A DNA stretch of 64,000 nt from Magnetovibrio sp. (GTDB lineage Bacteria > Pseudomonadota > Alphaproteobacteria > Rhodospirillales > Magnetovibrionaceae). Positions within the stretch are counted from its first letter, which is position 1; each line of letters opens with the position of its first letter. The notes beneath the pieces are model-generated. The model worked only from the letters and a program-made list of their open reading frames with translations, made no database searches and was not told the origin of the DNA. The translations under genes and the position numbers were made by a program. The DNA is taken from NCBI GenBank assembly GCA_028281525.1, contig JANQJR010000037.1, forward strand, positions 54,770 to 118,769. The letters run 5' to 3'. This document shows, piece after piece, positions 45,580-53,872 of this stretch.

Positions 45580-46416
45580 CCGCCCCCCGGCTTTCTTGAA
45601 CGCCGCATACATGGTGTCCGAGGTGGGCAACGTGAACGTCAGGCCGTGATGTACGCTGAACCCTGCTTTCTCGCCCATTTTGGACAAGGTGTTTTCCGTG
45701 AAGTGATTGATGTGGCCGGGATAGCGCAAGCCGCACCACTTCGCGCCCATAATCATGCGGTTCAGGGCGCCGAAGTTCGGCACCTTGACGAGCGCCACAC
45801 CGCCCGGACGCAGGACCCGGTGCGTTTCGCGCAATACGCCCAAAGGATCGACTTCGCGTTGCAATCGGGAGCGCAGCAGAACGGCCGAGAAGAACCCGTC
45901 TTCCAACATGCTAAGACCGCCGACAATGGGACCGTTGATGCACGTCCCGCCCCGTTCGATCAAACGCTGGGCCGCAGCCTCGGCTAAATGGGGGTCCGGC
46001 TCAATCCCGTAGGGCACGAACGCGGGCGAAAGTTCCTCGACCCAGGCCGCATCTCTGCACCCCAAATCCATCACCGCGCCTGGTTGGGCCCAAACCTCGA
46101 CCAGCACATCCCATTGCTTGCGCCCCAACAGGTGCAAACGAAAGCGCATGAACTTGCTCAGCCGGGATTGGGAGAGGCGCACGTCGGCAGGCGGGTGCTC
46201 ACCATAGAAGGCTTTGTCGGTGTAGACGAATCCGCACTTGGCACAACGGCGCACGGTCCAAACGTCGAAGCTTTCGGCCCGCTCGGGCTCGCCGGCGTTG
46301 TCGTGCCCACACAACGGACAGTTGCGTTCGATCACGGCAATGGCGCCGAACGTCCGGGATTGAACAACCAAGGGGGCCGTTATTTGGTCCGGGCCCGTCT
46401 TGGCGTCCACGTCCAT
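45547..46416 (-). CDS. SAM-dependent class I methyltransferase with N-terminal zinc ribbon
   Basis: A 289-residue protein. CPLCG and CAKCG near the N terminus form a probable zinc ribbon, then a Rossmann methyltransferase core (VMDLGCRDAAWVEEL is motif I; VLRPGGVALVKVP is the post-motif strand). This layout is common in methyltransferases acting on nucleotide sugars or surface glycans. The ATG overlaps the argC stop by one base. Confidence 0.85.
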   Translation of the reverse strand: MDVDAKTGPDQITAPLVVQSRTFGAIAVIERNCPLCGHDNAGEPERAESFDVWTVRRCAKCGFVYTDKAFYGEHPPADVRLSQSRLSKFMRFRLHLLGRKQWDVLVEVWAQPGAVMDLGCRDAAWVEELSPAFVPYGIEPDPHLAEAAAQRLIERGGTCINGPIVGGLSMLEDGFFSAVLLRSRLQREVDPLGVLRETHRVLRPGGVALVKVPNFGALNRMIMGAKWCGLRYPGHINHFTENTLSKMGEKAGFSVHHGLTFTLPTSDTMYAAFKKAGGRSRRYSACRGG

Positions 46417-47363
46417 CAGAGCCCCACCGTCTCGTCAAAGCCAAACATGATGTTCAGGTTCTGCACGCAAGAGCCGGATGCGCCTTTGCCGAGATTGTCG
46501 AGCAACGCCATCACCACGGCCTGGCCCGCGTCCTCATTGGCGAACACGAACAGACGCAGGTCGTTGGTGCCGTTGGCGGCTTCCGGTTCGACCCGCGCCA
46601 TTTGGCTGCTGTCCGCCAGGTCGGCGACGGTGACGAACTTGCGCCCGGCGTAATGCGAAGACAGCACCCCGTGCACGTCCTGGGGCGAGGGTGTTCCCGG
46701 CAAATCCCAAAGTTGCAGCGGCAACTGCACGATCATCCCCTGGGCGAAGCGCCCGACGCTGGGCACGAACAAGGGCCGCTTGGACAGCCCGCCGTGAAGT
46801 TGGATTTCCGGCACGTGCTTGTGCTGCAAGCTCAACCCGTAGGCGAAGAACGGAGCCTCGGTATAGCTGTCCGCCGCCTCGTCCTCAAAGCTTGCAATCA
46901 ACTGTTTGCCGCCGCCCGAATAGCCGGAAATGGCATTGACGCTGACAGCCTTATCCGCCGGCAGCACCCCTGCGCCCACCAATGGCGCCAGCATGGAGAT
47001 CGACGCCACGGCGTAACATCCTGGATTGCTGACCCGCTTGGATGCGGCGATCAAGCCGGTCTGGTCTGCGTCGAGTTCGGGAAAGCCATAGGCCCAACCA
47101 TCCGCAACCCGGTGCGCGGTGGAAGCATCAATGACCTTCACGTCCGGATTTTCGATCATGGAGACGGCTTCGCGCGCGGCATCGTCCGGCAGGCAGAGGA
47201 CCGCCAAGTCCACACTGTTGAGCATATCGCGGCGCGCACCGGCATCCTTACGGGTTTCCTCCGTCAAGCTGACCAGTTCAATGTCATCCCGGCCCTGCAG
47301 CCGGGCGCGGATCTGTAGGCCGGTGGTACCCACTTCGCCGTCGATAAATACGCGCGCGCTCAT
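46416..47363 (-). CDS. argC: N-acetyl-gamma-glutamyl-phosphate reductase (short, type 2)
   Basis: A 315-residue NADPH-dependent reductase in arginine synthesis. FIDGEVGTTGLQI binds NADP, and SNPGCYA holds the catalytic Cys. The length fits the short ArgC class rather than the 345-residue class. The ATG at 47363 gives the normal MSARVFIDGE start; an upstream in-frame start is less likely. It forms an operon with the methyltransferase gene. Confidence 0.95.
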   Translation of the reverse strand: MSARVFIDGEVGTTGLQIRARLQGRDDIELVSLTEETRKDAGARRDMLNSVDLAVLCLPDDAAREAVSMIENPDVKVIDASTAHRVADGWAYGFPELDADQTGLIAASKRVSNPGCYAVASISMLAPLVGAGVLPADKAVSVNAISGYSGGGKQLIASFEDEAADSYTEAPFFAYGLSLQHKHVPEIQLHGGLSKRPLFVPSVGRFAQGMIVQLPLQLWDLPGTPSPQDVHGVLSSHYAGRKFVTVADLADSSQMARVEPEAANGTNDLRLFVFANEDAGQAVVMALLDNLGKGASGSCVQNLNIMFGFDETVGL

Positions 47364-47488
47364 CGCTATAACCTCAAAGTCCATACCCTTGGCACACCAT
47401 GCGCCAAAGCCCGCCTTGATTAACGGACAAAACGGGGTTTCGCAAGCGCTGTTGTGACGGTTACGGCTTGATGAAAAACCTTCAAATC

Positions 47489-47502
47489 TATACTTAAGTA
47501 TA
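47489..47502. promoter_or_regulatory. Perfect 14-bp palindrome in the argC / binding-protein divergent region
   Basis: TATACTTAAGTATA is a perfect palindrome within the 320-base divergent gap. It lies about 125 bases upstream of argC and 180 upstream of the binding-protein gene. It could be an operator for either; regulator unknown. No gene is seen in the gap. Confidence 0.4.
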
Positions 47503-47588
47503 TAAGAATGCGGACGATGGATCGTGTCTGAAAGCCCGCAAAAATAATCGCGCCCTGAACTAGCATTCGCCTTAATGCAAATGTACTA

Positions 47589-47594
47589 TATAAT
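47589..47594 (+). promoter_or_regulatory. Probable -10 element upstream of the PstS-like gene
   Basis: TATAAT is an exact consensus -10, 90 bases before the ATG at 47684. The matching -35 is weak (TTCGCC, 17 bases upstream), which may mean an activator is needed. I do not see a clear Pho box. Confidence 0.4.
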
Positions 47595-47683
47595 GACATA
47601 GTGAAGAAACGCGGCATCGTCTGCTATCGGGGGAAGGCGCCCCAGGACGAAAATCCGGTCCGGCCGCGGGAGGGGAGACGTCA

Positions 47684-48757
47684 ATGAATCGCCTAAAACG
47701 CGCAAAGGCGCGTACCGTTTTGTGCACCTCAGGAGAATGCCGTCAGATTCCGTTCATGGCTCTGGTGGCTGTCTCTGTTCTCACCTTCGCGGCCGTATAT
47801 CTTTCCAGTTCCTTCGCTTATGCAAACGAGCATATGCTGGGTGGGCGCGCCTTCACCCCACCGAGCCAAACCATTCCCATGGGTGAGGACTGGGACAAGC
47901 AGGGGATCCATCATAAAACGCCGCAACCGGTGGATTTGGCCGTGGCGTTGGATCAGCAGCTTTACCCCGCACTGGGGCCGATGATCGAGCAATTCGCCAA
48001 GGACAACGGCGTGCGGATCGCCGTGCAAAACGGCACTTGCGGGGTTTCCGCCGGATTGCTGGCCGAAAAAGCCGCTGACATGGGCGGGTTTTGCTGCCCG
48101 CCCGCAATCACCGACCGTTTACCGGGGCTGAAATACCATACCATCGGCATCGGCGCGTTGGCTCTGATCGCCAATCCGGACAATCCGACGACCAACGTCT
48201 CCATAGAGAGCGCACGCAAGCTGTTCGGCGATGACATCCGGGATTGGAGCGAACTGCCCATGAGCGGCTTCAAACCTGGAACCAAGGAGCCGGTCCGCGC
48301 CATCGCACGGCTGCATTGCAAGGTCAGGCCCGGCCATTGGCGCTTGATCCTGGACAACGAGCAGCACTTCGCATGGGATTTGACGGAAGTCTCCTCCATC
48401 AAAGATATGATCCAGCAGGTTTCCATGATCCCGGGGTCGATCGGATACGAAACGCTCTGGCACATAGGCCGCCAAACCACCGACGACCCCGACCGCGTTA
48501 AAACCCTGCATGTCGATGGCGCATCTCCCCGCGACAATGGTGCGCTTGCACGGGGTGCATATCCGCTTTACCGGGTGTTCAACATCACCACTTGGGCCCA
48601 AAACCCGGCACACAGCGAACTGAACGACCGTTTGGCCGAACATCTCATCGCCAAAGCAGGCGACATTCCGCCTGAATATGCGATCGTCCCCGTCAGCGAA
48701 TTGCGCCGTCACGGTTGGAAATTCGAAGGCAATGAAGTGATCCGCGCACCGCGCTGA
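47684..48757 (+). CDS. PstS-like periplasmic substrate-binding protein with cysteines in the ligand loops
   Basis: A 357-residue exported protein with a membrane/signal segment at about residues 25-47. The fold order matches phosphate-binding PstS-type proteins. Where PstS normally has its GSG-, ASD- and RxxGSGT-type phosphate loops, this protein has NGTCGVSAG, GGFCCPPA and RLHCKVRPGHW. It has no Pst permease genes beside it. The next gene, 18 bases downstream, is a sensor kinase, so this may present a ligand to the kinase rather than to a transporter. Confidence 0.75.
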   Translation: MNRLKRAKARTVLCTSGECRQIPFMALVAVSVLTFAAVYLSSSFAYANEHMLGGRAFTPPSQTIPMGEDWDKQGIHHKTPQPVDLAVALDQQLYPALGPMIEQFAKDNGVRIAVQNGTCGVSAGLLAEKAADMGGFCCPPAITDRLPGLKYHTIGIGALALIANPDNPTTNVSIESARKLFGDDIRDWSELPMSGFKPGTKEPVRAIARLHCKVRPGHWRLILDNEQHFAWDLTEVSSIKDMIQQVSMIPGSIGYETLWHIGRQTTDDPDRVKTLHVDGASPRDNGALARGAYPLYRVFNITTWAQNPAHSELNDRLAEHLIAKAGDIPPEYAIVPVSELRRHGWKFEGNEVIRAPR

Positions 48758-48775
48758 GGAAGGATGCGTTAGCCC

Positions 48776-51751
48776 TTGACAGGATTGCTGACCCGCATGT
48801 CGTTGACATCCCGCATTCTCGTCGCCGCCTTGGCGATGGTTTTGTTGGCGTGGGTGGCGTTCGACCGGTACCAGACGCAGGTTCTGACCGAAATCTACGA
48901 ACGCGATTTCAGCGAACGCCTCAACGATCTGGCGCAACGCGACCGCATGCGGTTCAACGAAGCGGTCCGCCAGCAATTCCAAATCGCACACTTGATTGCA
49001 GATATGGCGCGCACCCAATACGCCGTGCAGGAATTGCGCGCGCGCGACAGCAGTTGGGACGATGGTGAAGCCGCTGTCGATTTCCCCCGCGACAACAATA
49101 TTCGGTGGTTGCCGGAGCGCAGCTTGATCCGCAACCAACATACGCCGAATTTCCTGTTGCTGCTGGACCCGCACCTGCGCATCCGCCAAATGTTTAGCCC
49201 GTTCCGCGAGACTTTGCCGGACGCTTTCACCAAGCCGACACGCTTTCTCATCGAAAAAAGCATCAGCCAATCTTTAATGATGGAGCACGAAGGCATGCCC
49301 TATCTGGTGGCCTCGGCGGAGGTCCACGGCCAGTTGGGTGAATTGCTCGGCTACGTTTTGGCGGTGTCCATCATCGATTCCCGTTTTTTGATCGCAAGCC
49401 AGAAAACTTTCCTGGGCACGGATTCCATCGTTGTCTTGGTTTCGGGAACACCCGATCGGATCATTGCCAGTTCCAACGAACGCCTCATTTCCCTGAATAC
49501 GCCATTGGACAGCCTCTCGGACGCATTCATCGTAACCGGCAAGGAGTTCTTCGATTACGGCTCATCGGAGCTACGCACCATTTTTTTGAGCCTCATACCC
49601 CGCTCCCGCTTCGAGGAGCTTATGCAACCGGTCCAACAGCAAGGACGCAAACAACGCACGGTGCTGGCGGCGGTGTTCACCCTGATTTTGATGCTGTCGC
49701 TCATGTACCTTATGCGCCGGATCGGACAACTGACCGCCAACGTCGCCTTGTTTTCCGAACGGGTGTTCGGCAGTTCCGCACCCGTGGGCCTGAGCGGCGG
49801 CGACGAACTCAAGAACATGGAAGCGCAGTTCGCACACTTGAGCGAAGAAATCATAACGTCCCGCGCCGCACTTGAACTGGAAACACAGGAGAAGATGGAG
49901 GCGGTACGCCACCGCGCCCAGGCGGAGACCGAAATCGGCCGCCTGCATATACTCATGAACGTCACAGAGGCGTTGGGGGTCGGCGTGTTGCAGGTCCAGG
50001 GCGAAGCGGCCGCGGCGAAAACTCCGGTCATGCAGCGCTTCCTCGACGAATGCGGCGGGCCCCGGACGTTTCTGAAGTCCGTGCCCGGCCAAGATCTGAT
50101 CGTCGAAACCAAAGATCGCGAACATCGCATTTTCGAAGTGATCCGCAGCCCGCAACTGGGTGAAGATTTATGGTTGGTGGCGGACGTAACCGAGCGGCGC
50201 GCCCAAGAAGAGGAAATCCGCGATCTCGCGCTCTACCCCCAACAAAACCCCAGCCCGGTCTTGCGCATTTCGAAGAGCGGCGTACTGCTCAACGCCAATC
50301 CCGCCAGCGATGAAATGTTACGCGACTGGAATGTGAGCGTCGGCGGCATCGTGCCGGTGCGGGTTCAGACCGTGGTGATGCGCACCTTGGAGGACCATGA
50401 AAACCTGAACCATCACGTGGTCATTGGTGAGAAAATTTTCACCATTGCCTTCAGCCCGTCACCCGACGGTGAATACGTCAACGGTTACGGCATGGACATT
50501 ACAGAGCTCAAAGTCGCCGAAATGGCGCTGAAAAACGCCAATGATGAGTTGGAGCAGCGCGTCGAGGAACGCACCCGTGCCGTCCAACAGTCGGAGCGCA
50601 ACCTCCGCGAAGCGCAGCAAATTGCTCACTTGGGCAGTTGGAGCTACGAAGTGGAAACCGGCCTGACGCAGTGGTCCGACGAACTGTACCGCATCCTTGG
50701 ACTGGAGCCCGGCGTCCCGGAACCTTCGCAAGACCACTACCTGGACGCCATCCATCCAGAGGACCTGACGTTCGTGCGTTCGGTTTTGGAGGACGCCCTG
50801 AAATTCAACGAAGGATATGCCACGGAATACCGTGTCGTGCATCCCGACGGATCGATCCGCACGGTCGAAGAACAAGGCCAGGTCACCTTGGATGGGTTTG
50901 GACGTCTCAAACGCTTGGCCGGTTCCGTTTTGGACATCACCGAGCGCAAAAAAATTGAAACCGAGTTGCGTTTGGCCAAGGAAAACGCGGAGCTCGCCAG
51001 CCGCGCCAAAAGCGCGTTCCTCGCCAACATGTCGCATGAATTGCGCACCCCCTTGAATGCGATCATCGGGTTCTCCGATTTGATGGCCAATCAGGTTCTG
51101 GGGCCCGTCACCAACGACCAGTATCTGTCGTACCTCAACGACATTCACGACAGCGGCCAGCACTTGTTGGGCGTGATCAACGATGTGCTCGACGTATCCA
51201 AGATCGAAGCGGGTAAATTCTCCGTCCATATGCAGGACGTGATGCTGAGTGAATTGTTGACCAAAGCCTACCGCTTCACCTCCGGTCAGGCCCAGGAAGC
51301 GGGCGTCAACCTGATCATGGATACGGACGAATCTCTGCCGATGATCAAGGCGGACCCGCGCAAGAGCCTGCAACTTTTGCTCAACATTTTATCCAATGCG
51401 GTGAAATTCACACCCGAAGATGGCTCCATCACCATTACCACCACTTTGGGTGTGGAGCGCGTACTGGTCACCATTGCCGACACCGGCATCGGTATGACCC
51501 AGCAAGAAATCGACCGTGCGCTTAAGCCGTTCGAGCAGATCGACACGCGCTTGGAACGCCGCTACGAAGGCACCGGGCTGGGGCTTTATCTGGCCAAGAC
51601 GTTCGCCGAACACAGCGGTGGCAGCCTGGAAGTCCAGTCCACCAAAGGCAAGGGCACGGAAGTGAATATTGCCTTCCCCTTGGCCGAGTTGCGCATCAAA
51701 CGCACCAAGCCCGTTTTCATCCGAAACAACACGGATATCCCATCCGAATAG
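48776..51751 (+). CDS. Large membrane sensor histidine kinase with PAS domains
   Basis: A 991-residue kinase. Helices at about 11-28 and 300-318 enclose a 270-residue periplasmic sensor (dCache-like). A HAMP-like linker, three PAS-type domains (about 390-480, 490-580 and 610-720) and a coiled coil follow. The HisKA box is [11 protein letters not shown], and the ATPase has NAVKFT, DTGIGM and GTGLGLYL. No receiver is present. The start is taken as TTG with GAGGAAGG 12 bases upstream; ATG at 48797 is the alternative. It is coupled to the PstS-like gene. Confidence 0.9.
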   Translation: MTGLLTRMSLTSRILVAALAMVLLAWVAFDRYQTQVLTEIYERDFSERLNDLAQRDRMRFNEAVRQQFQIAHLIADMARTQYAVQELRARDSSWDDGEAAVDFPRDNNIRWLPERSLIRNQHTPNFLLLLDPHLRIRQMFSPFRETLPDAFTKPTRFLIEKSISQSLMMEHEGMPYLVASAEVHGQLGELLGYVLAVSIIDSRFLIASQKTFLGTDSIVVLVSGTPDRIIASSNERLISLNTPLDSLSDAFIVTGKEFFDYGSSELRTIFLSLIPRSRFEELMQPVQQQGRKQRTVLAAVFTLILMLSLMYLMRRIGQLTANVALFSERVFGSSAPVGLSGGDELKNMEAQFAHLSEEIITSRAALELETQEKMEAVRHRAQAETEIGRLHILMNVTEALGVGVLQVQGEAAAAKTPVMQRFLDECGGPRTFLKSVPGQDLIVETKDREHRIFEVIRSPQLGEDLWLVADVTERRAQEEEIRDLALYPQQNPSPVLRISKSGVLLNANPASDEMLRDWNVSVGGIVPVRVQTVVMRTLEDHENLNHHVVIGEKIFTIAFSPSPDGEYVNGYGMDITELKVAEMALKNANDELEQRVEERTRAVQQSERNLREAQQIAHLGSWSYEVETGLTQWSDELYRILGLEPGVPEPSQDHYLDAIHPEDLTFVRSVLEDALKFNEGYATEYRVVHPDGSIRTVEEQGQVTLDGFGRLKRLAGSVLDITERKKIETELRLAKENAELASRAKSAFLANMSHELRTPLNAIIGFSDLMANQVLGPVTNDQYLSYLNDIHDSGQHLLGVINDVLDVSKIEAGKFSVHMQDVMLSELLTKAYRFTSGQAQEAGVNLIMDTDESLPMIKADPRKSLQLLLNILSNAVKFTPEDGSITITTTLGVERVLVTIADTGIGMTQQEIDRALKPFEQIDTRLERRYEGTGLGLYLAKTFAEHSGGSLEVQSTKGKGTEVNIAFPLAELRIKRTKPVFIRNNTDIPSE

Positions 51752-51757
51752 AGGTGG

Positions 51758-52642
51758 CTAAGCACCGCTAAGCCGCTCCTGACAGACGGCATCGACAACC
51801 TCCTGCAAGGCGCGCACGCGCGCTTCCAGCCACTCCAACTCTTCGGCGGTGATTTCGTAGTGTTCGGAATAGCGCGCCTCCACATAGGCGCGGCGCAATA
51901 ACTCAAATTTGCGCCGATCAGCCCGATGGTAGCGCGGCCACGCATCGATCAGGCGTGGGTCCAGCTCCTCGGCCAGACCGCGCAGGGTGCGGATGTTGTG
52001 GATCGCCGGAGAATACAAGGTCAACGTCAGCAGCAGCGCCCGGTAAGCGTGTTCCGTTGCCTGATGAAGGGCAAAAGCTGCGGACTTCACTTTGCTTTCA
52101 CCTATGTGAAAACGTGCGCCCTCCAGTTGCTCTCGTGCAAACGGCAAAGCCCCCTCGAAGTACTTTGTCGCCATGTCCCGGTATTCGTCATCGTTCAGGG
52201 GCTGGGGCTCGGCGAGCTTGTGACCCTTGCGCTCATAGAGGGCGACGCCTTCCTTTTTGATGTCGGTGAAGAAGTACTGCCCTTTGGCCAGCAGGTCGTT
52301 CACCCGCTCCAACGGCTCGATCACGAGCTGCACCTCGTGCTCGATTTGGGGGTCGAACAGCAAGCGGTCCTCCGCCGCTTCCCAATGGCACGGGTCGGCC
52401 AAATCCCTGGCGTTGACGATGATCAGAAGATCGTAATCGCTTTTGTAGCCGCTTTTGCGATCATCCACCCAACCGCCCCGGGCGAACGATCCGAACAGGA
52501 TGATCTTGAGAATGCGGCCGGTCTTGCGCACCTTGGAAGAAGCTTTCGGCAAGGCGGCCTCGAACTCCGCGAACAGGATTTCCACAATCCGTTCCAGTTC
52601 GCGTTGCTTGGAAACCGGCAGATGTTCGAGCGACGTCTTCAT
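51758..52642 (-). CDS. MNT-HEPN fusion protein, copy 2
   Basis: A 294-residue paralogue of the protein at 42134-43018. Both have GSFARGG, SDYD, the VQLVIE strand and RYSEH. Residues 1-146 and 200-294 are close to identical in the two, while 147-199 (the start of the HEPN helices) differ greatly. The upstream region is also shared: ATGGTTTCTGTTTAGCATAA (complement side) and the following bases. It is convergent with, and 6 bases from, the kinase gene. Confidence 0.85.
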   Translation of the reverse strand: MKTSLEHLPVSKQRELERIVEILFAEFEAALPKASSKVRKTGRILKIILFGSFARGGWVDDRKSGYKSDYDLLIIVNARDLADPCHWEAAEDRLLFDPQIEHEVQLVIEPLERVNDLLAKGQYFFTDIKKEGVALYERKGHKLAEPQPLNDDEYRDMATKYFEGALPFAREQLEGARFHIGESKVKSAAFALHQATEHAYRALLLTLTLYSPAIHNIRTLRGLAEELDPRLIDAWPRYHRADRRKFELLRRAYVEARYSEHYEITAEELEWLEARVRALQEVVDAVCQERLSGA

Positions 52643-52778
52643 GGTTTCTGTTTAGCATAAACGGTATGGAGCAAAAGGATATTTGTCGGTGAGACACGTT
52701 TATTGAAGTGCGGGGCCGATCACCAAAGCGCAACAGCGGCTTCATCAATTCGTCACAACCGAGCCGTAGTTTGAACGC

Positions 52779-53276
52779 ATGCTCGCAACTGACGCCATTA
52801 CGATTTCGCCGTACACCCAGCAGGATCTTCCCGAACTGCGCGCTTTGCATGCGTTGTCCTTTCACAAGCTGGCGGCCGGTCAGCATTCCGCCGAACAGAT
52901 GTACGCTCATGCACGCTTCATTCACGACGACGCCTACGGTGAAGACGTAGCCCGCTGCAACCTACAATGCGCCCGGGACGACGCGGGGCGCTTGGTGGCG
53001 ACGGCAGGATGGATTTCGATGGACAATGCCCCCGACACTGCGCGCATCCGCAAGGTCTTCGTCCACCCGGATTTAGCCGGCACGGGACTGGGGCGGCGCA
53101 TGGTCGGACTGGCGGAGGATCTGGCCCAGGTCGCCGGGTGCGCGGACTATTTCGTCCGCGCCAACATCAACGCCAAGGGTTTTTACAAGCGCCTCGGCTA
53201 TAGCGAGGTCAAACCGGGCGTGATGGACATCGGTGGCGGCGTCAACCTGCCGGTGATGTTCATGCATAAGGTTTAG
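52779..53276 (+). CDS. GNAT-family N-acetyltransferase
   Basis: A 165-residue acetyltransferase. The acetyl-CoA loop is in VHPDLAGTGLGRRMVGLAEDLA, and the C-terminal INAKGFYKRLGY is typical of GNATs. Substrate unknown. It stands alone between MNT-HEPN copy 2 and a long gene-poor stretch. Confidence 0.9.
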   Translation: MLATDAITISPYTQQDLPELRALHALSFHKLAAGQHSAEQMYAHARFIHDDAYGEDVARCNLQCARDDAGRLVATAGWISMDNAPDTARIRKVFVHPDLAGTGLGRRMVGLAEDLAQVAGCADYFVRANINAKGFYKRLGYSEVKPGVMDIGGGVNLPVMFMHKV

Positions 53277-53872
53277 GGGCGCACGCCCCACGCCGCCACC
53301 TTCAGTCTCCCACCCGTGCCTTTGTAGTACGCGACTTTGCGGTACATGACTTTGTGGCTTTCCCACACCCAGCTTTTTGCTCATCCCCCATGATTGTGAT
53401 GTGTTTGGCGAGAGGCTGTTCTCTATGACCTCCATCAATAATATCGATTTCCAATCTATATTAGGAACATCTATATATCTCGTCAGGAGCATCTATATGT
53501 CCCGCGTCGCTGGTGCGCGGCAGGGTGTTCTTTGTCCAGACACGTCCACGTTTGTTTCGTGCGCAGTGCGAGAATCAAAAGAAATACGATCGACAGACCA
53601 AGCGGGAAGAGCGATAAGCCGGAAAATGGCGGCCGAACGGAACCACATGCCCCCCTACGCTATCCCCCAGCGCCGATACATTTATCGACGCGCTGCAGCC
53701 CATCTTGCATTGCAGCCGTGCCGCGAAGTTTTTTGGCGATGCCTGCCTTTGGCTGCAGACCGGCGAAGGCACCGAACACGGACGTTCGACAATTCCTCAG
53801 CCTTGAGTTAGGGCCAGGAAGCCCCCCCGTTACCCCCCCCCATCTCCGACTCGAAAAAAATCAGGTAGTCCA
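53277..53872. other. Intergenic stretch without a convincing gene
   Basis: These 596 bases hold only weak open frames with poor codon use. Bases 53463-53498 contain two imperfect copies of AGGAACATCTATAT / AGGAGCATCTATAT, 22 bases apart, in an AT-rich patch. The segment may be a degraded gene or former insertion site; I see no recognisable protein in any frame. Confidence 0.5.

Noticed and set aside
42134..52642. The 9-kb segment between the MNT-HEPN copies as a composite transposon
   Set aside because: The two copies are direct repeats, but there is no transposase, no terminal inverted repeats, and the genes between (argC, arsR, kinase) are ordinary chromosomal genes.
53377..53811. 144-codon frame in the gap before sulP, and a minus-strand fragment nearby
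   Set aside because: Poor codon use, no recognisable domain, stop codons in the frames that look most protein-like; could be decayed DNA but I cannot name the source.
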